Source: Anoplopoma fimbria
Lineage: Eukaryota > Chordata > Actinopteri > Perciformes > Anoplopomatidae
Assembly: GCF_027596085.1 (NCBI RefSeq)
Contig: NC_072469.1
Coordinates: forward strand, 19,051,281 to 19,115,280
Direction: 5' to 3'
DNA: 64,000 bases
Position 1 is the first letter of the stretch; each line of letters begins with the position of its first letter. This document shows, one piece after another, positions 34,256-48,143 of the stretch. The translations under genes and the position numbers were made by a program. Below the pieces are notes generated by a model. That model made no database searches. It was not told where the DNA came from and saw nothing but the letters and a program-made list of their open reading frames with translations.

Positions 34256-37200
34256 CCTTAAGCTGTATTCAATAGTGCATTATGTAGCTAGGATAATTTA
34301 GCTAAAACTAACTAACTGAAAAAGGCCATAGCTGTGGAAACGTAGATTACTAACTTTCTATGTTTCCCATATCTCCCCATGATTTCTGTCTTTCATCAAA
34401 ATAAAGAGACTCAAGAGTCACATTTAATGCACAGCAGGAAAATCATCACAGCTGGCAGATGATTGTTCCACAGAAAAAAAACATTCTCACGAAGTGGAAC
34501 CTCTGCCAGGCACGGTCTTGCTTTTTACTGTGCAAGGTAATAAAAGAAGTGCATCAAAATCTCTTGCCAATTGCTTTTTAATTCTCCCTCTCATTGTGGT
34601 TGGGGCTCCAGGTTTTGGCTATCTATCTTTTGCAGCTAATTTCTTTCATTATTTGGCACATCAGATCCAGCAGGGCTGTTGCCAATTCCTCTCCTGGAAT
34701 AAGAGCGAGGTTACGTGAGGTTACGTAAGGTCCCATACACCAATGTTAGTTGCTAAAGCTGAGATACTCATGCCATTTTCTTCTCAAATGACCATCTGTT
34801 TAAAGAGAAGCATATACTTAGAAGTATTGCTGTGGACATTTTTATTTTATCCTCTCCTCAAGGTCATATTACAGTGAAGTGAGTGTGTTCGTCTTGAGTT
34901 CAATTTAATGTCTCCTATCAGCAAATACACGGGTTACATGACCGTATTACCCCACTTACCCCTGGCAGAATACACCTGTTATTGTGACAGATAATAAAAC
35001 AAAAAAATGGAGACACTAACTAAAATGCAAATTCAGACTCTCTCTCTCTCCCTTTTATGTACTCTTTCCCCCTTTAATATTTCCATTAGCTTAACTCCTT
35101 TCTCGCATTTGTCTTTCACCTGTTCTTTTTTACTCACTAATGCGCTTTTGACTTTGTCTCCTTTATTCCATTTTATCTGCCTTGCCTTTTTTTCCCTCTC
35201 ACCGCTCCCTTTTGGAGCTTTCAGCTTTACTTCACCTCATTGTACATTTGCTCGTTTCCGTCATGCTCTTGGGTTTTGTATCCGTGCAACATTTCTATTT
35301 TACTAAATAATGATTTTTGTGACGTTTGATAAAGGTGGATAGCAGCTCAAACAAGTCGGTTCAGGTTACTCATGGTATTCTTTCTGCTCTGCTCAGTTTG
35401 GCTACTGCTTAGGAAGTAGTTGCATGGGGGTATGTGAAGCTGAATTAGGGCTAAGTAGGCCATTTTTCTTTCTCATCTGCCAGTGATGATGACCCATTTT
35501 AGTTACGAATGAACAAGACACAAGAGCAATGGAGGACAGCCTCTTTTTCAGTTGTTTTGAGGTAGAGTCTCCTGCTGCCATGGTCAACGAGGGTAAAAAC
35601 TGCATATTGCAATGTGCCGCTTTGGGCTCTCTCTCACAGCTAGCAGATGTCCCTCAGTGGAAAGAGGCAGGGCTAAAATAACTATAGATATACCTCAGCT
35701 CAGACGAGTGGGTCACCAAGAACAAGGAGGACACATAACAGGTGATTGGACCCAGGATGTTGAAGTGGAGGTGTCTGCTCTTTTAACTCGAATACTTGGG
35801 CATGGTGGTGATTATCAGCAACTTGGCAGCTTTTTCCCTGTGGCATTGCCTTTGCTGTACTGTACTTTAAATCCCCACAGGCTTCCTGTCACATATCCAG
35901 GGGAAACTGGTGGATTTCCTTGTGTTCACGATATTACTGCCTGAGGGCTGGTGTCCCTCACCTGCCTGTCCAGAAGCAGGGATAAAGACTGACCTTGAGT
36001 GTGGGGTGGCACCATTCCAGCAGCTAGAATAAACTCATATCTGTTGAGGAGGCCAGCGGATGTGCTCTGAGAGAGGACTGGGGCTGGCAGCTTAGTGCCA
36101 GACAGTCTTTTTTTTGTTCCCCACATGAAGCCAAAAATGAGCTCTATGGGTTTTTAATCACTCCTGCCTCTGATTTTACACATCTGTCCTGAGGGCCTGG
36201 CACCAACCGGGGTATACATTAGTGGATGGTGTATAGGGTTTAACGTGTATGGAAAGGGGTGTGGTAGAAGTCATTTGAAAAATGAATATTTCCACTACAA
36301 CCCTAAGGCAGATTTCTGTGAAGGCCAGTATCACAAAGTTGGAGCACAACCTCTCTCACTTAGGGGTAGAGAAAAAAGAGATGGACTGGACTGGCCTCTC
36401 GGAAACGTCTGGAGGGGTTCATGGGGGAGCTGCTGGGGGCCCTGCCAGGCGCTGTGAGGGATGATGCAGATGGTGCCTAGTGATGCCACAGGGGAAGAGA
36501 GTTTTGAGCTCCCCGCTGTGCAGATTTCAGCAGAAACTGGGGCTTGACAGGGGGAACGGAAGCAAACTTTCAGTGCTGTGTGAGAGGGTGGTTTTAGACA
36601 AACACAGGGCTTGTACACGGCATGTGTTTAGGTCAGACAGCTCAGCAAACACTCTGATGTGGATTGTAAGTTGACATGACAACCTGTAAGAACAGTGAAT
36701 GCCTGTTAAAATGCACTGCTAATAAGAACGTTGAAACATTGTGACAGAATAGTTCAAGATTTAAACATTATGTGCTATCCGAATATCAAAGTTTCTTTTC
36801 CACAACTGAAAATCTGTTGAATATTTGCCAGTGGCAGGAGGACACCGGCACTCCTTTAGAGGTCAACAAACTTGCAGCTGGCTTTTGGAAAAATAACCTA
36901 AAAGTGTTGCGTAGTTTCATATTGTTGCTTCATCGCACACTGGCTCAGCGCTCAGTGTAATGCAGGGAAACAGTGGGTAGGCGTCATCAGGCGTATGTGT
37001 TCTTTATGCTGAATTCTTTGTGTTGAGGCCAACTTAACTACTTGGGTGATGCACAAGATAAGGATGAGTGGTTCGGTCTCAGGCAGTGCTGAAAGAGATG
37101 GTCTCAGCATGTCTTAGGATGAGGAAAATGTCTTATTTTTTTTTTCTCAAAATGATATTGTCATGGGGGCAAAATGTTTAGGGCATGTGGAATGCAACTG

Positions 37201-37456
37201 GGAAAAAGGTCTGACTGTTTGCGTTCCATTCTCAGTGATGCTTGTAAGCTTCTCAGTTTTGTGGTTGTTTCCGCAATTTCTGTTTGTGTGTGTGAAAGAG
37301 ATTGAGATATTGAGGGAGAGAGTGATGGAGTAAGTAAGTGCTGGAAATACAATATCAAATATATTATATTTTGATTCAATACTTGACTCAAATAGGGAAA
37401 GGTAATGAGGTAACATCAATATGCAAGTATGATGTCAATATGAGTTGTTACTTCAT
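34256..37456. other. Intergenic: no recognised gene; GC-richer block 35560-36680
   Basis: 35040-35300 is CT-rich. 35560-36680 is richer in G and C than its surroundings and open in several frames (for example 35612-35944 plus, 36331-36618 minus). None resembles a protein or transposon domain I know, and most start at TTG or CTG. It could be a decayed element, a pseudogene or a conserved regulatory block. Confidence 0.5.
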
Positions 37457-37514
37457 GATAAGATAAGATAAGATAAGATAATCCTTTATTAGTCCCGCAG
37501 CGGGGAAATTTGCA
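37457..37514 (-). repeat. (GATAA)n plus LINE-type 3' tail
   Basis: Five GATAA units (37457-37481) are followed by TCCTTTATTAGTCCCGCAGC and GGGGAAATTTGCA. This CTTTATT..GTCCC..GGGGAAATT block with a short tandem end is a very common fish retroelement terminus. Only the end is present; the class is not assigned. Confidence 0.7.
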
Positions 37515-38638
37515 ATATTAATAATATGAGAGTGTATGACTATTGATGCTTTCATTTGAATCTTAACCAGGGAGCAGGACGACTAAAAATCACAATCAAG
37601 AAAAAAACAAAAACATCAGACCATCTCTTATCCTAAAGATTGATGTTAAAATAGGTATGTGACAAAAAGAAGATTGAAATATATCATAAATATCTTGGTG
37701 TACGTGTGTTCGGGAGTTGATGAGTTGTTTCAGAGTTTATTCATTACACTGTCTTGTTCAGGTGTATATTTGATTAAAAGCCATCAGTTTTAAATGTCTG
37801 TGTGTGCCCCCAGCCCATGTCACTCTCTCACACACACTCTATCTCGATCACTTTTCCTGGTGCTCTCTCTTTCTGCCTTCCTACTTCATTCTCCCATTAA
37901 AACACCATTGATCTTTCTCACCCTCTTTGCTCGGTCACTTGGGTTCTGTGTTGTCTAAACCCACATTCCAACAGAAACTCTGACAACGAATCAATCAGTT
38001 TAATGAATGAAGTGCCTTCTGACTCTCCACTACCATTCCTCTAAAGGACTATTAGCAGAACCACTCCAATACAAAAGTCTTGTCTTTTCTTTTTACTCTA
38101 TTTTAACCTGCTCTCATGAGTCCTGTAAAATAACTACAACAAAGACCAAAATACAAAGTCTTGCATTATTTTAAATTAAACTCCCCCTATATTATTGAGT
38201 TCTCTTTCTCGCAGACTGCCTCCTCCTTCCTCAACTTGGTAAAAATTAATATATTGAATCTTTCATTTGTGTAGACATTTGGAATCTTCCATTCCTAGTT
38301 AGCCAAAGGTCATTAAGTGCATGTTTGACATAAAGATGTCGGTGATGAAAGTTGATGAAAAGCAGCAACCAAGTTTAAAATAATTTAGGTTATTTTGTTT
38401 TTTGTGCATTATGTGCTTATTACTTCTTATTATGGGATGAAAAGCAGCCAGATACTACTGTAATGTTTAGTATGCATTAACTTTTCAAATTATTTTATAT
38501 TGGTTTATGGATTACGAATTAATTTCAACAAGTTAAGGAGCACTTTAATGGTGCATAATGTTGATAAAGCTATATGTTGATGTACAGAAAACAACTTGTG
38601 ATGCAGTATGTGTCTCCAGGACCACATTATGCATTGAT

Positions 38639-38639
<1 letters not shown>

Positions 38640-38672
<33 letters not shown>
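38640..38672. repeat. (CA)n microsatellite, 33 bp
   Basis: Pure CA run. Confidence 0.95.
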
Positions 38673-38675
<3 letters not shown>

Positions 38676-39364
38676 TCACAATATCAGCCTCACTGTTCTT
38701 GCTGGTAAAAAAACACAAAATACAAACTACAAGCCCTGTCTATAACTGTAGGTCATGACTTAGAGTGTGAGTAAGATCCACTTTACAAGATCCAGTGATT
38801 TGAGAGGATGAGCCCCACAGCTCCAAGCACCTTTAACGAGGAATCAATCTGGCGCCTGTAAAGGTGTACCCTGAGAGTAGAGGTCATTACTGGCTGTTGG
38901 AGTAACTCACTCAGTCATTAAAGTGATCACTAATTCACAAACGTTGATAAGCCAAAAGATGTTGTTATTGTTTCAGAATGCCTAATTTGTCACAATTTTA
39001 ATCAGCTGTATCTCGTGGTGCTCACATGCATACTCAATTAATCTTGATGTTGCCTGTCGGTTTATGATTAGCACTCTAAATTTCTTACTGTATCTCCTAG
39101 GAACCTTAAGTGACATGTAATTACCCAGGAGTGAGTAACACTGGCGGCTACATTATAAACAATTCAAATGCACGAATCAAACGAAACTCTGGCAACAACT
39201 CTCCCGACACAAATGGCCTCCAGGGAAGGCTATTTATGATTCCCATGTTTATTTTTTTATTTCATTGGTGAAGAGGACATAAAAGACGTTTATTCATCTT
39301 CTTTTTTTTTTGTCACATTGAATGGAGCGGTGTAATCTCAGGGGAGTTTTTTCTTGGGTTATTT

Positions 39365-39372
39365 GTGTGTGT

Positions 39373-39455
<83 letters not shown>

Positions 39456-39460
39456 TGTGA
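39365..39460. repeat. (GT)n microsatellite with GAGT interruptions
   Basis: About 96 bp of GT with GAGTGTG at both ends. Confidence 0.96.
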
Positions 39461-40074
39461 GCACTCTCTGTGGGATGTTCTTCATACAGCAAGTGTTAAA
39501 AATACCAGAGTGTTACGTTTAGCTTACCCTTTAGACATCACAACACAGTAGCTGCATGGTGGATTTACTGGTAAGAAAGATCTATTGTGTTTTTCACAAA
39601 ATGCAGCCCTAATACAAAAGTGGAGACACACAACACACAATATGGACTTGAGCATTCAACATTTATCTACAGTGTTATGTAAATCAGCCTGCCGAGTTTG
39701 GGTTACATTGGCTTTATTGAAATAGCTGGGTTCCTTTACGAAGGAAACCTCTGTGCCATTTTGATTTCCCTAAATCTGAGTCACCATTTCACTTGACTCC
39801 AGGAGGCCCGGAGGAAATGTAATTGAAAGATTTTCAAACAGGTCCAGGTTTGGATGTATTTCGGAACATGGGATGAACAGATGTCAGTGAGTCTGAAATT
39901 CAGAAAATCCTTCTTTTTGAAGGTCCTTTTATGAACTGATAGAGGGTTTTCAGAGTGTATACTCCTTTGCAGCTATGTCGGGCTTCACACTCACACTTTC
40001 TATCTAGTCATACCAAGACGCTGCTTAGTCCAAATACCGAACAGCCTTTTACAATTGGAACTCGAGTGGAGAAG

Positions 40075-40242
40075 ATGAGGGTCAAGTGCTTTGCCCAAGG
40101 CCACTCTTTAAATGTCACTTTTTCACGTGGGATAAAGAAATACTTCTACTTTTCCCCTGTCCTGATTTTCACAGCCTGTCCAGGGATTCGAACTGGTAAT
40201 CTTCTGGTCCCAAGCTTGGGTCTTTAATCTTCTGGTTAGTAT
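40075..40242 (-). mobile_element. Degenerate tRNA-derived SINE
   Basis: On the minus strand a B-box-like AGTTCGAATCC (one change from GGTTCGAATCC) lies in CCAGTTCGAATCCCTGG. Downstream is GGCCTTGGGCAAAGCACTTG, the same type of central domain as in the V-SINEs. The A box is not recognisable and no LINE tail is seen, so this is an old, partial copy. Confidence 0.6.
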
Positions 40243-41008
40243 TGCCCAAATTTATGTGGAAAAAGTTTCGGGTAAAGAGCGGGGACCTGTGAAATCCTCT
40301 GGCTACAGCACCAGGGAGAATTTATGACCGAACAGCAATGTAATAACTTTGCTCTTCATAAAATATTTCCTTAGGCCATGGCTTTAATCTTCCATCAATA
40401 TGTGCTCGCACAGATTGAGCTTTAAACTCAGCAAGGTATGAGTTTAGACTTTTGGCTTAGTTTGGGAGGTGCCTGTGATTGCGTGGGTTTGAGTCTTGGC
40501 TTCAGTATGCTGCCTTAAGTCTGCATCCTCTCCAAATTACTTCTTATCCAACACTCCAACTCTGTCTGAAAAAAACATTATACAAAAAAATATATTGGAT
40601 GTGGCTTCACTGCAAATAAAAAAAATAGTGTCCCTAAGAGAAAGAAACCAAGAGAAAAAGAGCAAGAGAGACACTTTTTGTGCCTTAAATGTGTTGTTGT
40701 CATTCAGAACAAGGTGTTCAAGATGCAGACAATGAACAACAGTTGTTTTATTTTTGTGTGCATACTTTATAATGATGACTAAAAAGAAATGCATGTGTTT
40801 TATCAATATCAACACATTTTTTTCAGAAAGCAAATCACTCACGGATTAACTGTGGGTGTCTGTCACTCACACACACACACGCACACAAACATTCTCACAA
40901 AGTCACAATGACATAATTAATACTATACTAAAACATACATATATGGTAACACTTTCTATGACGCCCTTGTCTATACCGCATTATAAACATGAAACGCATT
41001 ATAAACCA

Positions 41009-41110
41009 TTCACGCTCACATTCACACCTAGGGGCAATTTAGAGACATCAATTGACCTAAACTGCCGGCCCGTCTTTTTGTGATGCGACAGTGCTAGCCA
41101 CTACATCATA
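41009..41110 (-). repeat. Common fish interspersed repeat, truncated
   Basis: CCATTCACGCTCACATTCAC, ACCTAGGGGCAATTTAGAG, ACATCAATTGACCTAAACTG and TGATGCGACAGTGCTAGCCAC match the two ends of a very common fish repeat. Its central part (the CTTTGGACTGTGGGAGGAAA region) is missing. Class not assigned. Confidence 0.7.
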
Positions 41111-42585
41111 GTGCAGACCAATCTGCTTATAGCACTGTATAATTTACATTTTTACAATAAAACTTTGTAAGATTAATTTTTACTTTACTCTTTTTTACTT
41201 TCATTTAAGCAGATTATAATGCTATATGAGTTTTTTTAAATGCAGACATGGGCGTCATAGAAACTGGTGCAAAAATAAATGACAGTCAATGGAAGAAAAC
41301 AGTTGTCTGCTCATGCTCTCTCTCCTACACACATTCAAACATCAACACCTACTTGAATCTTAATTCTTCATTTGTTTAAGGAGGATAATAAGGTTATTGC
41401 TTCTTCCACTTCATAAATAGTCGCACCGGATTAGGACAGCGTTCAGTGATGACATCATTACAAAGAGCGAGGGATTATTTGGGATTAGAATGTGTGTTCG
41501 TGATGGTTATTCAACTCTTGTGCTCACCTCGAGAGTCTCTTGTCTCCATCCGGCGGAGAAAGTAATTCAAATTTGCTTTCGGTTTGGTTTAATTTGTTTC
41601 TGTGTCTGACTGGCGGTCCGTTTCAAATCTGTAAATGAAACACATTGTGAGGTATGGAAACAACAGGTGTGCGGCAGAGAAAAGATCTTTGACTTTTGTC
41701 TTTTGACTGTTGACTTCAGGTGATATGCCTTGTTCCTATACTTTAACTGTACTATAGAATTGTTGCCATACTGGTTTAGTTAATTATCTAAGATTTTGTT
41801 GCCAGTATTTACTATTTATTTATGTGCTTTTATCACCCAACCTAAGTGAATAAATTCCATTTAGTTTGGGACCAGACATTTGTTATAGAAGCAACAGTGG
41901 GGTAAGTAATTGGGGTTGGAAAAGTTAGTATAAGTCATCCAAATCAGGCAAGCATCATACAGAACAACAGGCTAGGGAAAACTAAATGCTTGATTGAGTT
42001 TCTGCCGTACCCTTTAGATTTTTCTCAACATTAAAGGTCAAATTTATGACTTTTAGTTGCCTTATTATTTTGGTTTCTTTATGTTTTATTCATGCATTGT
42101 TGTATAGCAAGTAAAACCAAGGGAGGAGATTATTAACAGGAGTTTATTACAACTCTATTGGTTGTCCAAAATATACACTGACAATAATAGGTGATTACAA
42201 TTTTGCATCAGTGCCTGGAGGCTTTGAACGGACCAGGCCAGGGAGATTAGCCCTGTTTAAACAGTGTTACAGCCACTTTTACGATCTTTTATTAGAGCTG
42301 ATCATCTCACTGTTCATTGTGCATTTCATAGGCTTCTCTCTTATATTATGCTTTATTTCTGTTTTTAATGACATTATAAAATGCAACTCATCTTAGAAAG
42401 CAAAGAGTCAGATGTAGTGAAGAGAAGAGAAAAAAATTAAGAGAAAAAGGGACAAAGGAAGGAAAGGAAGGTTTTGCACAGAAAAAAAATATTCCTTTTG
42501 TCAGACACAGAGTAAAATAGATTACGCTGCAAAAGCTGCTGTTGGTGCTAGATTTAACCTACAAGCAATCTTCCTGGAGAGTGTC

Positions 42586-42588
<3 letters not shown>

Positions 42589-42659
<71 letters not shown>

Positions 42660-42661
42660 TG
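42589..42661. repeat. (GT)n microsatellite, about 73 bp
   Basis: Nearly pure GT, with one GTATGT interruption near the right end. Confidence 0.97.
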
Positions 42662-43339
42662 GTACTCTGCTCTGCAGTCTCTTGGGGCAACCCTTTTTTC
42701 CGTCAGCACAACATACCACACACAGTCTCTGCTCTCCATCTTTTTTCCTTTTTCTCTCTCGCATGCTTTCTATCTCACAAATGTGAAAACATACTATTAC
42801 GCACACATTCACTCTGCCTCTTGAGTTCTCCTGTTGCATTTTGTCACACATAAGCTGTTTCTCTCACACCGAAACAGCCAATTTGGTGGAATAAGACCTC
42901 AAGGGACATTTAATGTATTCAGCTTTTTTTTTTCAAGTGAATTGAATTCTTTGACTTGGTAGACTGGGAGAATAGTCACAGATAATCTAATGACCTACAA
43001 TCCAAAAATGTTTTTGTAACACAGTTGAAGATGTGAAGTTGCTTTTGAACTAGTATTATGTTTTCACCTATTTTACTGGCCAGTAGACTTTGCATGATTT
43101 TGGTTTGCATTTTGAATATTAAACATCTTGCACTAAATGTACTCCTCTGTTTACCAGCACGCCATGGGGTGGGTCGTTGGGGTTGTTGAGTCTGTTAGCA
43201 TCAGCCCTCAACCTGTTACCCATGGCACACAGGACAGGATAGCACTGGCCACCACTGTTGATGTTGAAGGACCTCATTGGCAGTGTATACTCCTAAGTAC
43301 TTGTAGTCCTCTAAAAGCTTAACACAAAGACTGCAACAG

Positions 43340-43425
43340 TGGGGAAACAGCTAGCCTGGATCTGTCCTGCTGTGACAAAATGGGCTAACCAGATCCTCCA
43401 AAGCTCAAAATGAAAACTATTCATT
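43340..43425 (+). repeat. GCTTAGCTTAGC-family MITE fragment
   Basis: GTGGGGAAACAGCTAGCCTG, GATCTGTCCTGCTGTGACAA and AATGGGCTAACCAGATCCTC, then CAAAGCTC, follow the internal part of the same repeat as 33841-34255. Both ends are lost. Confidence 0.65.
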
Positions 43426-45078
43426 TCATTAATTGTTTTCCTTACTATACTTTGAGGGACACTGGATATGGTATGATTAGCGATATATTCTCACAGCTGG
43501 AAACATAATAATGCTTGGATGTGACGAAAATGTGACACATAAGTAGTTCTCACTAAAAATCAATACAAACTCAAACACTGCCAAGATTAAGCATGATCTG
43601 GCTTCCCCTTGTCAGTAAGCATTTTACTACGTTTCTTTAGGTTTGGTTCACATTACAATGGGACTTACAGTATATTTTAACAACAACTCTAACCTATTTG
43701 TTAATTCACCTACTGTGCTTCAGGGTAATGTGGTATCTATATGGTTGTTCACTTTACTGATTTACTGAAATTAGCATCCAATTAATGGTTTTCTGTCATT
43801 CTCTCTCCGCCCCTTAAAGTATAGTGTTTCATTCCTATCTCTCAACATGAATGAGAAAAACTCAGAGACAGTGCGAAAATCTCATTTATTGTAGAAACCT
43901 AAGAAAGCTAAGGATAAAGTTAAGGAGTTATAAGATTATACTGTGTTAAAAGTGTTTTCAAGCTCTTTCTTCCAGCATATAATAAAACAATTGGCAGGTC
44001 AGTAGTTAAATATGGAGAATGCTGCATAAAAATAACTTGTTTCGTATGTTCAATAACAAGCCAATGCTTGTTTCATGATTTTGCCCTGAAGGTATGTAGA
44101 ACAACATCATTCACAGAGACGCTAAAATAATCACTCAGTGTTTTCTCTCCGGTAGCACACCAGATGCTTTTGTTTATGTCTCTGATATATGATATTAATT
44201 GGGAAAACAATGATGCAAGAAAAATGTTCGACTGACTGGGAAACTGACTAGCTGTTTGGCTGTGTAATTCATAAGGTACTGTAGCTGCTGACTGACTTGC
44301 AGGGGGGAAGCTTTGGTGTCTGTTTCTTTCCTCAGACCTTGATGTTAAGAGTCAGAAACTTTTGGCAGCTTCTCCCTCCTGTGGAACGATTTCTAACAAG
44401 ATGACAGCATTCTCACAAACGCATCTTTTAAAGAAGACCATTTTAAAATATACATTTTTCCGGGGAAAAGGAGATGATCAAAATGGTTTTGCAGGAGGAC
44501 CATGCCAAGTCATCGCTGTCTTGCTCTCATGTGGTCAATAGAGATTACTGAAGGTTTCTGGAGTGAAACATTTTGGCCTGATCATCCAGAATTTCTCAGC
44601 CTGTAAGTCTGCCTGCCAGCCATTATTGATTCTTTCCAGTTGAGGAGCAAGGTAGCACAGACTGATACAAGTAACTGAAAGAGTGAATGTTTATGTGCTT
44701 GTTTTAGTGTGTACACAAAACAGTGGAAATAGGTTGAGGATTACACAGAAAAAGATACGGTTAGATTCCATGGTTTCAGTCTCAAAACAGCAATACCTCT
44801 GAGACTACATCAATTTAGTCTGTGCAATTGTATGGTTTCCTCATTGCCGACTGCTGAGATGTTGACTCCCCACAGACTCACATGCGAAATGATCTTTTCT
44901 ATGGTGCTGTATAATTTACTCTGGGTTTTTTCCCATATCTGAAAGTCTCTTAACTTGATATGCATCATCATTATTGGCCATGCGGGAAAAGAAGAGTAAG
45001 ATCATTAGAATATTGGGAAGATGAAAGATAAAAAACCCAGAATGATTGCTCTCTCCTGACATATTGAGAAAAAAAATG

Positions 45079-45149
45079 CAATATGCAAGTATGGGAGGAA
45101 AAATATACAATATGCAAGTATTGAGAAAGAATATGCAATATGCAAGTAT
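45079..45149. repeat. Three spaced copies of CAATATGCAAGTAT
   Basis: Exact 14-bp copies start at 45079, 45108 and 45136 (spacing 29 and 28 bp) with purine-rich spacers such as TTGAGAAAGAATATG. Each copy holds ATGCAA, an octamer-like POU half-site. Confidence 0.9.
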
Positions 45150-48056
45150 TATTGGTTCAAAGCATTAATCATTGCCACTGCCAGAAAGTGCTATAGTTAT
45201 ATCATTCTACAATTGGGCATATGCTGAGAAGAAAAAAAAAGAAAATATACCACATTGACAACACTTATTGGTGCCCTTCTCTGCACAGCTTCACAAGTTT
45301 GTTTCACACACAGTGAAAGATTTCACTCGCATATCTGAAAATTGGCCCCGTAACACATGCGCAGCATATTGAGAGCGCTCAGAAGATAACAGGTGCAATA
45401 TCTGCATCCATCAGATGCAAAAGAGAGAAGTGAAAGACAGAAAGGGTAGGTGGAAAGTAAGCAAGTGGGAAAGAAAAACTGAGGCGACAAGTCTTGATAT
45501 GGTGATATTCAGCAGACCGTGTATGTGATCCCGGGGATAATGGTATCAGCTGATGTGGTAAGCCTCCCTACGAGTGCACGGTTCCTTCACCCTGGAAACA
45601 AATCATGTCCCAGGGATCCTCTAATGTCAATCTTAATGAGATCTCCCATCCTGGAGAATGCCTTATATATTAAACCAGTGCCCCTCTCTGAGAAGGAAAG
45701 AGTCAGAGGGCTTTTTTGTCCCTGCAGAAGAAACATTACTTTCTGTAGGTGTCACGAAAAAAGAATACTGACCAGTGGCGTAGATGTTTCTTTTCTACAT
45801 ACTAGTCCGTCAATTCGACTGTAACAACCCCCCATGGAGACATAAGTAATCATTCCGTAGTCCACTAAAATAAAGTTGCTGGGGTTTTTTTGTTTCTGAA
45901 AGATGTGGAACTTGTCCATTCCCTGTTTGTACAGCAACATTCTTTTTCAGCTCTATCAGGGCAATTATTGACCTGGGCGCTCATATAACTAACTGTACAC
46001 TGTCTGTTACTCATCTCAGTGTGTGTCAGCCTCCTTTGACCTCTTTCATTAAGGGGCCATTTTTGACCACAGTCCTGCAGTGAGCCACATGTCCTTTGGG
46101 AGGTGGAACAATCTAGATACACACAGGACAGCTTAAAATGCCCAGCAGTGTTGCAGTTCCTTGAAAACTCACACAAACCAGCCTGGCAATTTCTATCATG
46201 CCCTGTTCAAAGGCACATAAATCTTATTTTGTTCATTCTCTCACTCGCACAATCCAGAGTCTTGGCCGTTAAGACTTAAAAATCCTTATTTAATTTATCT
46301 CCCTGCCTATTTTTACACTGACTTAGGTGGATTTAACAGATGGAATTAAATGGGGAATCACAACCTTCACTGAGATTCCCCTGATCAGTCTGTTTCAGGG
46401 AGAGAAAGAGAGCATTAAATAGTGGTCATTTTTTGTACAATCAAATATGAATATGCAATGCAATAAATGCCATATCGACCTGCCAAGAACCTAATTATAT
46501 ACTTATACTGTAAAAGTTGCATAACAAGATATTTGTAAATAATCTCAAACTGAGCATCCCATTTTGGGTTCATTCATAAATGTGTAAATAATCCCATAAA
46601 TTATTTCATGATTTTCATGGTTTTGTGAAAAACGCATCTTCCCTTCATGTCAATGTCATTTTCAAAAGAAGGGACAAAAGCTTCCATTTACTCACCTCCA
46701 ACCAAACCTATTTATATTTGAACTAATAATGTCAAATTTCATTGAATTTTTGGCATTTTTTCAACAGCATGTTGCCAGGAGGCTCATTTTACATCCTTGA
46801 ATATGTTTTATACTGCAGCTGCTCCACCATCTATAGGGAATGATTAAAAGAACCCTACTATGAAGGCTGGCATGTGGACGGAGACGAGCTACCATGTCGT
46901 CCACATTTACTGAAGTCAACAGATGTGAGAAGAGGATGTTAATGAGCCGGAGGCATGTTATAGACTCGGTTTATTACAGCCTAATCCATATGGAGAATTC
47001 CAAGTTTAAAGATCTCACTTCACACTACTCAGGCATGTATTTGCAAACAAGTATTGCTGCTCTAAGTATACCCCCTGATGTGACAATCTAGCCAGTGAAT
47101 GTATGCTCAAATAATTACATCATGTGCACAAATCCATAGGCACACGAGTACAATAAGCCCTCATATTTAACCTGAAACGCCAATAAATCCCTTCCACATA
47201 CACACGGTTAGGGCAAAGCGAGCAGAGCAACCATCAGACTGCAGCAAAAAGAAGAGGACCTACTGTGATAAGGGCTTTGTCCTCCAGACACACATACAAA
47301 AACAAAAACAATCCTTCGAAAAATAAATCTAAAGTATTATAGCCATGGTCTGCAGGTGAAACCTGTAATAACAGTGTTTTGCAGATTTAAAAGTTCCTAC
47401 TTTAAACACTTTAAATCCCTTGTTATAGCAAAAAACAATTTCTCTTTTCAGCTCAAGTTTATAACTCATTTAAATTGCACTGCTAGGGGGCATCCAATGA
47501 CAGTACAGCAACATGGCATCAATCACAGTAATTTATTTTCAAGGAACAGAAAAACAAATGCATATTTAACACTTTGCTTATAGATATAAGTCCTACAGTA
47601 GTGATGCATATATTCTTTAATACCCTCAACATTTTTAGAATACGTCCAGCATGGCTCTTGATTCATATTGATTTCCATTTTGCCTCATGAATTTGGGGTT
47701 TAAAGTTCAACAACAGATTGGTCTTAAACACTGAGGGGGAGCACAGACGTTTTACAAAGCTTTAATCACAAACAGAACGGACGGTTGAAGTTGAAGCTCA
47801 CAGACAACCACAAACGCATACATTAGTGCGCATGCACAAAGAGCCTGTGGATGGGCGGGTTAAGCAGAATGAAATTAGAAAGAGGCTGGGTACTTTTAAA
47901 ATCCCATCTGGGACTCAGTGAAGCAGTCATGACACCAAATTAGCATTTACGGCGAGGAGCAATTACCGAGAGAAAAGCTAACTGCGCCCAGCGTTCTGCA
48001 ACTGTACCTGCCTTTAATACCAGGGACATCGTCTCTTTCTGTCACACACAAAGACC

Positions 48057-48059
<3 letters not shown>

Positions 48060-48141
<82 letters not shown>
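48060..48141. repeat. (AC)n microsatellite, 82 bp
   Basis: Pure AC run. Confidence 0.98.

Positions 48142-48143
<2 letters not shown>

Larger units (their letters stand above)
37515..40074. other. Intergenic: two microsatellites, otherwise unique sequence
   Basis: Holds (CA)n at 38640 and (GT)n at 39365. I see no gene and no repeat that I recognise. Confidence 0.65.
41111..48059. other. Intergenic: mostly unique AT-rich sequence, no gene
   Basis: Contains (GT)n at 42589, a MITE fragment at 43340 and a small tandem array at 45079. Short open frames at 45519-45824 and 46894-47091 lack recognisable similarity. The low repeat content between 43.5 and 48 kb would suit conserved non-coding sequence. 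Confidence 0.6.

Noticed and set aside
46894..47091. 65-codon plus frame starting at ATG
   Set aside because: Short, no motif, no splice or promoter context; possible conserved non-coding sequence at most.
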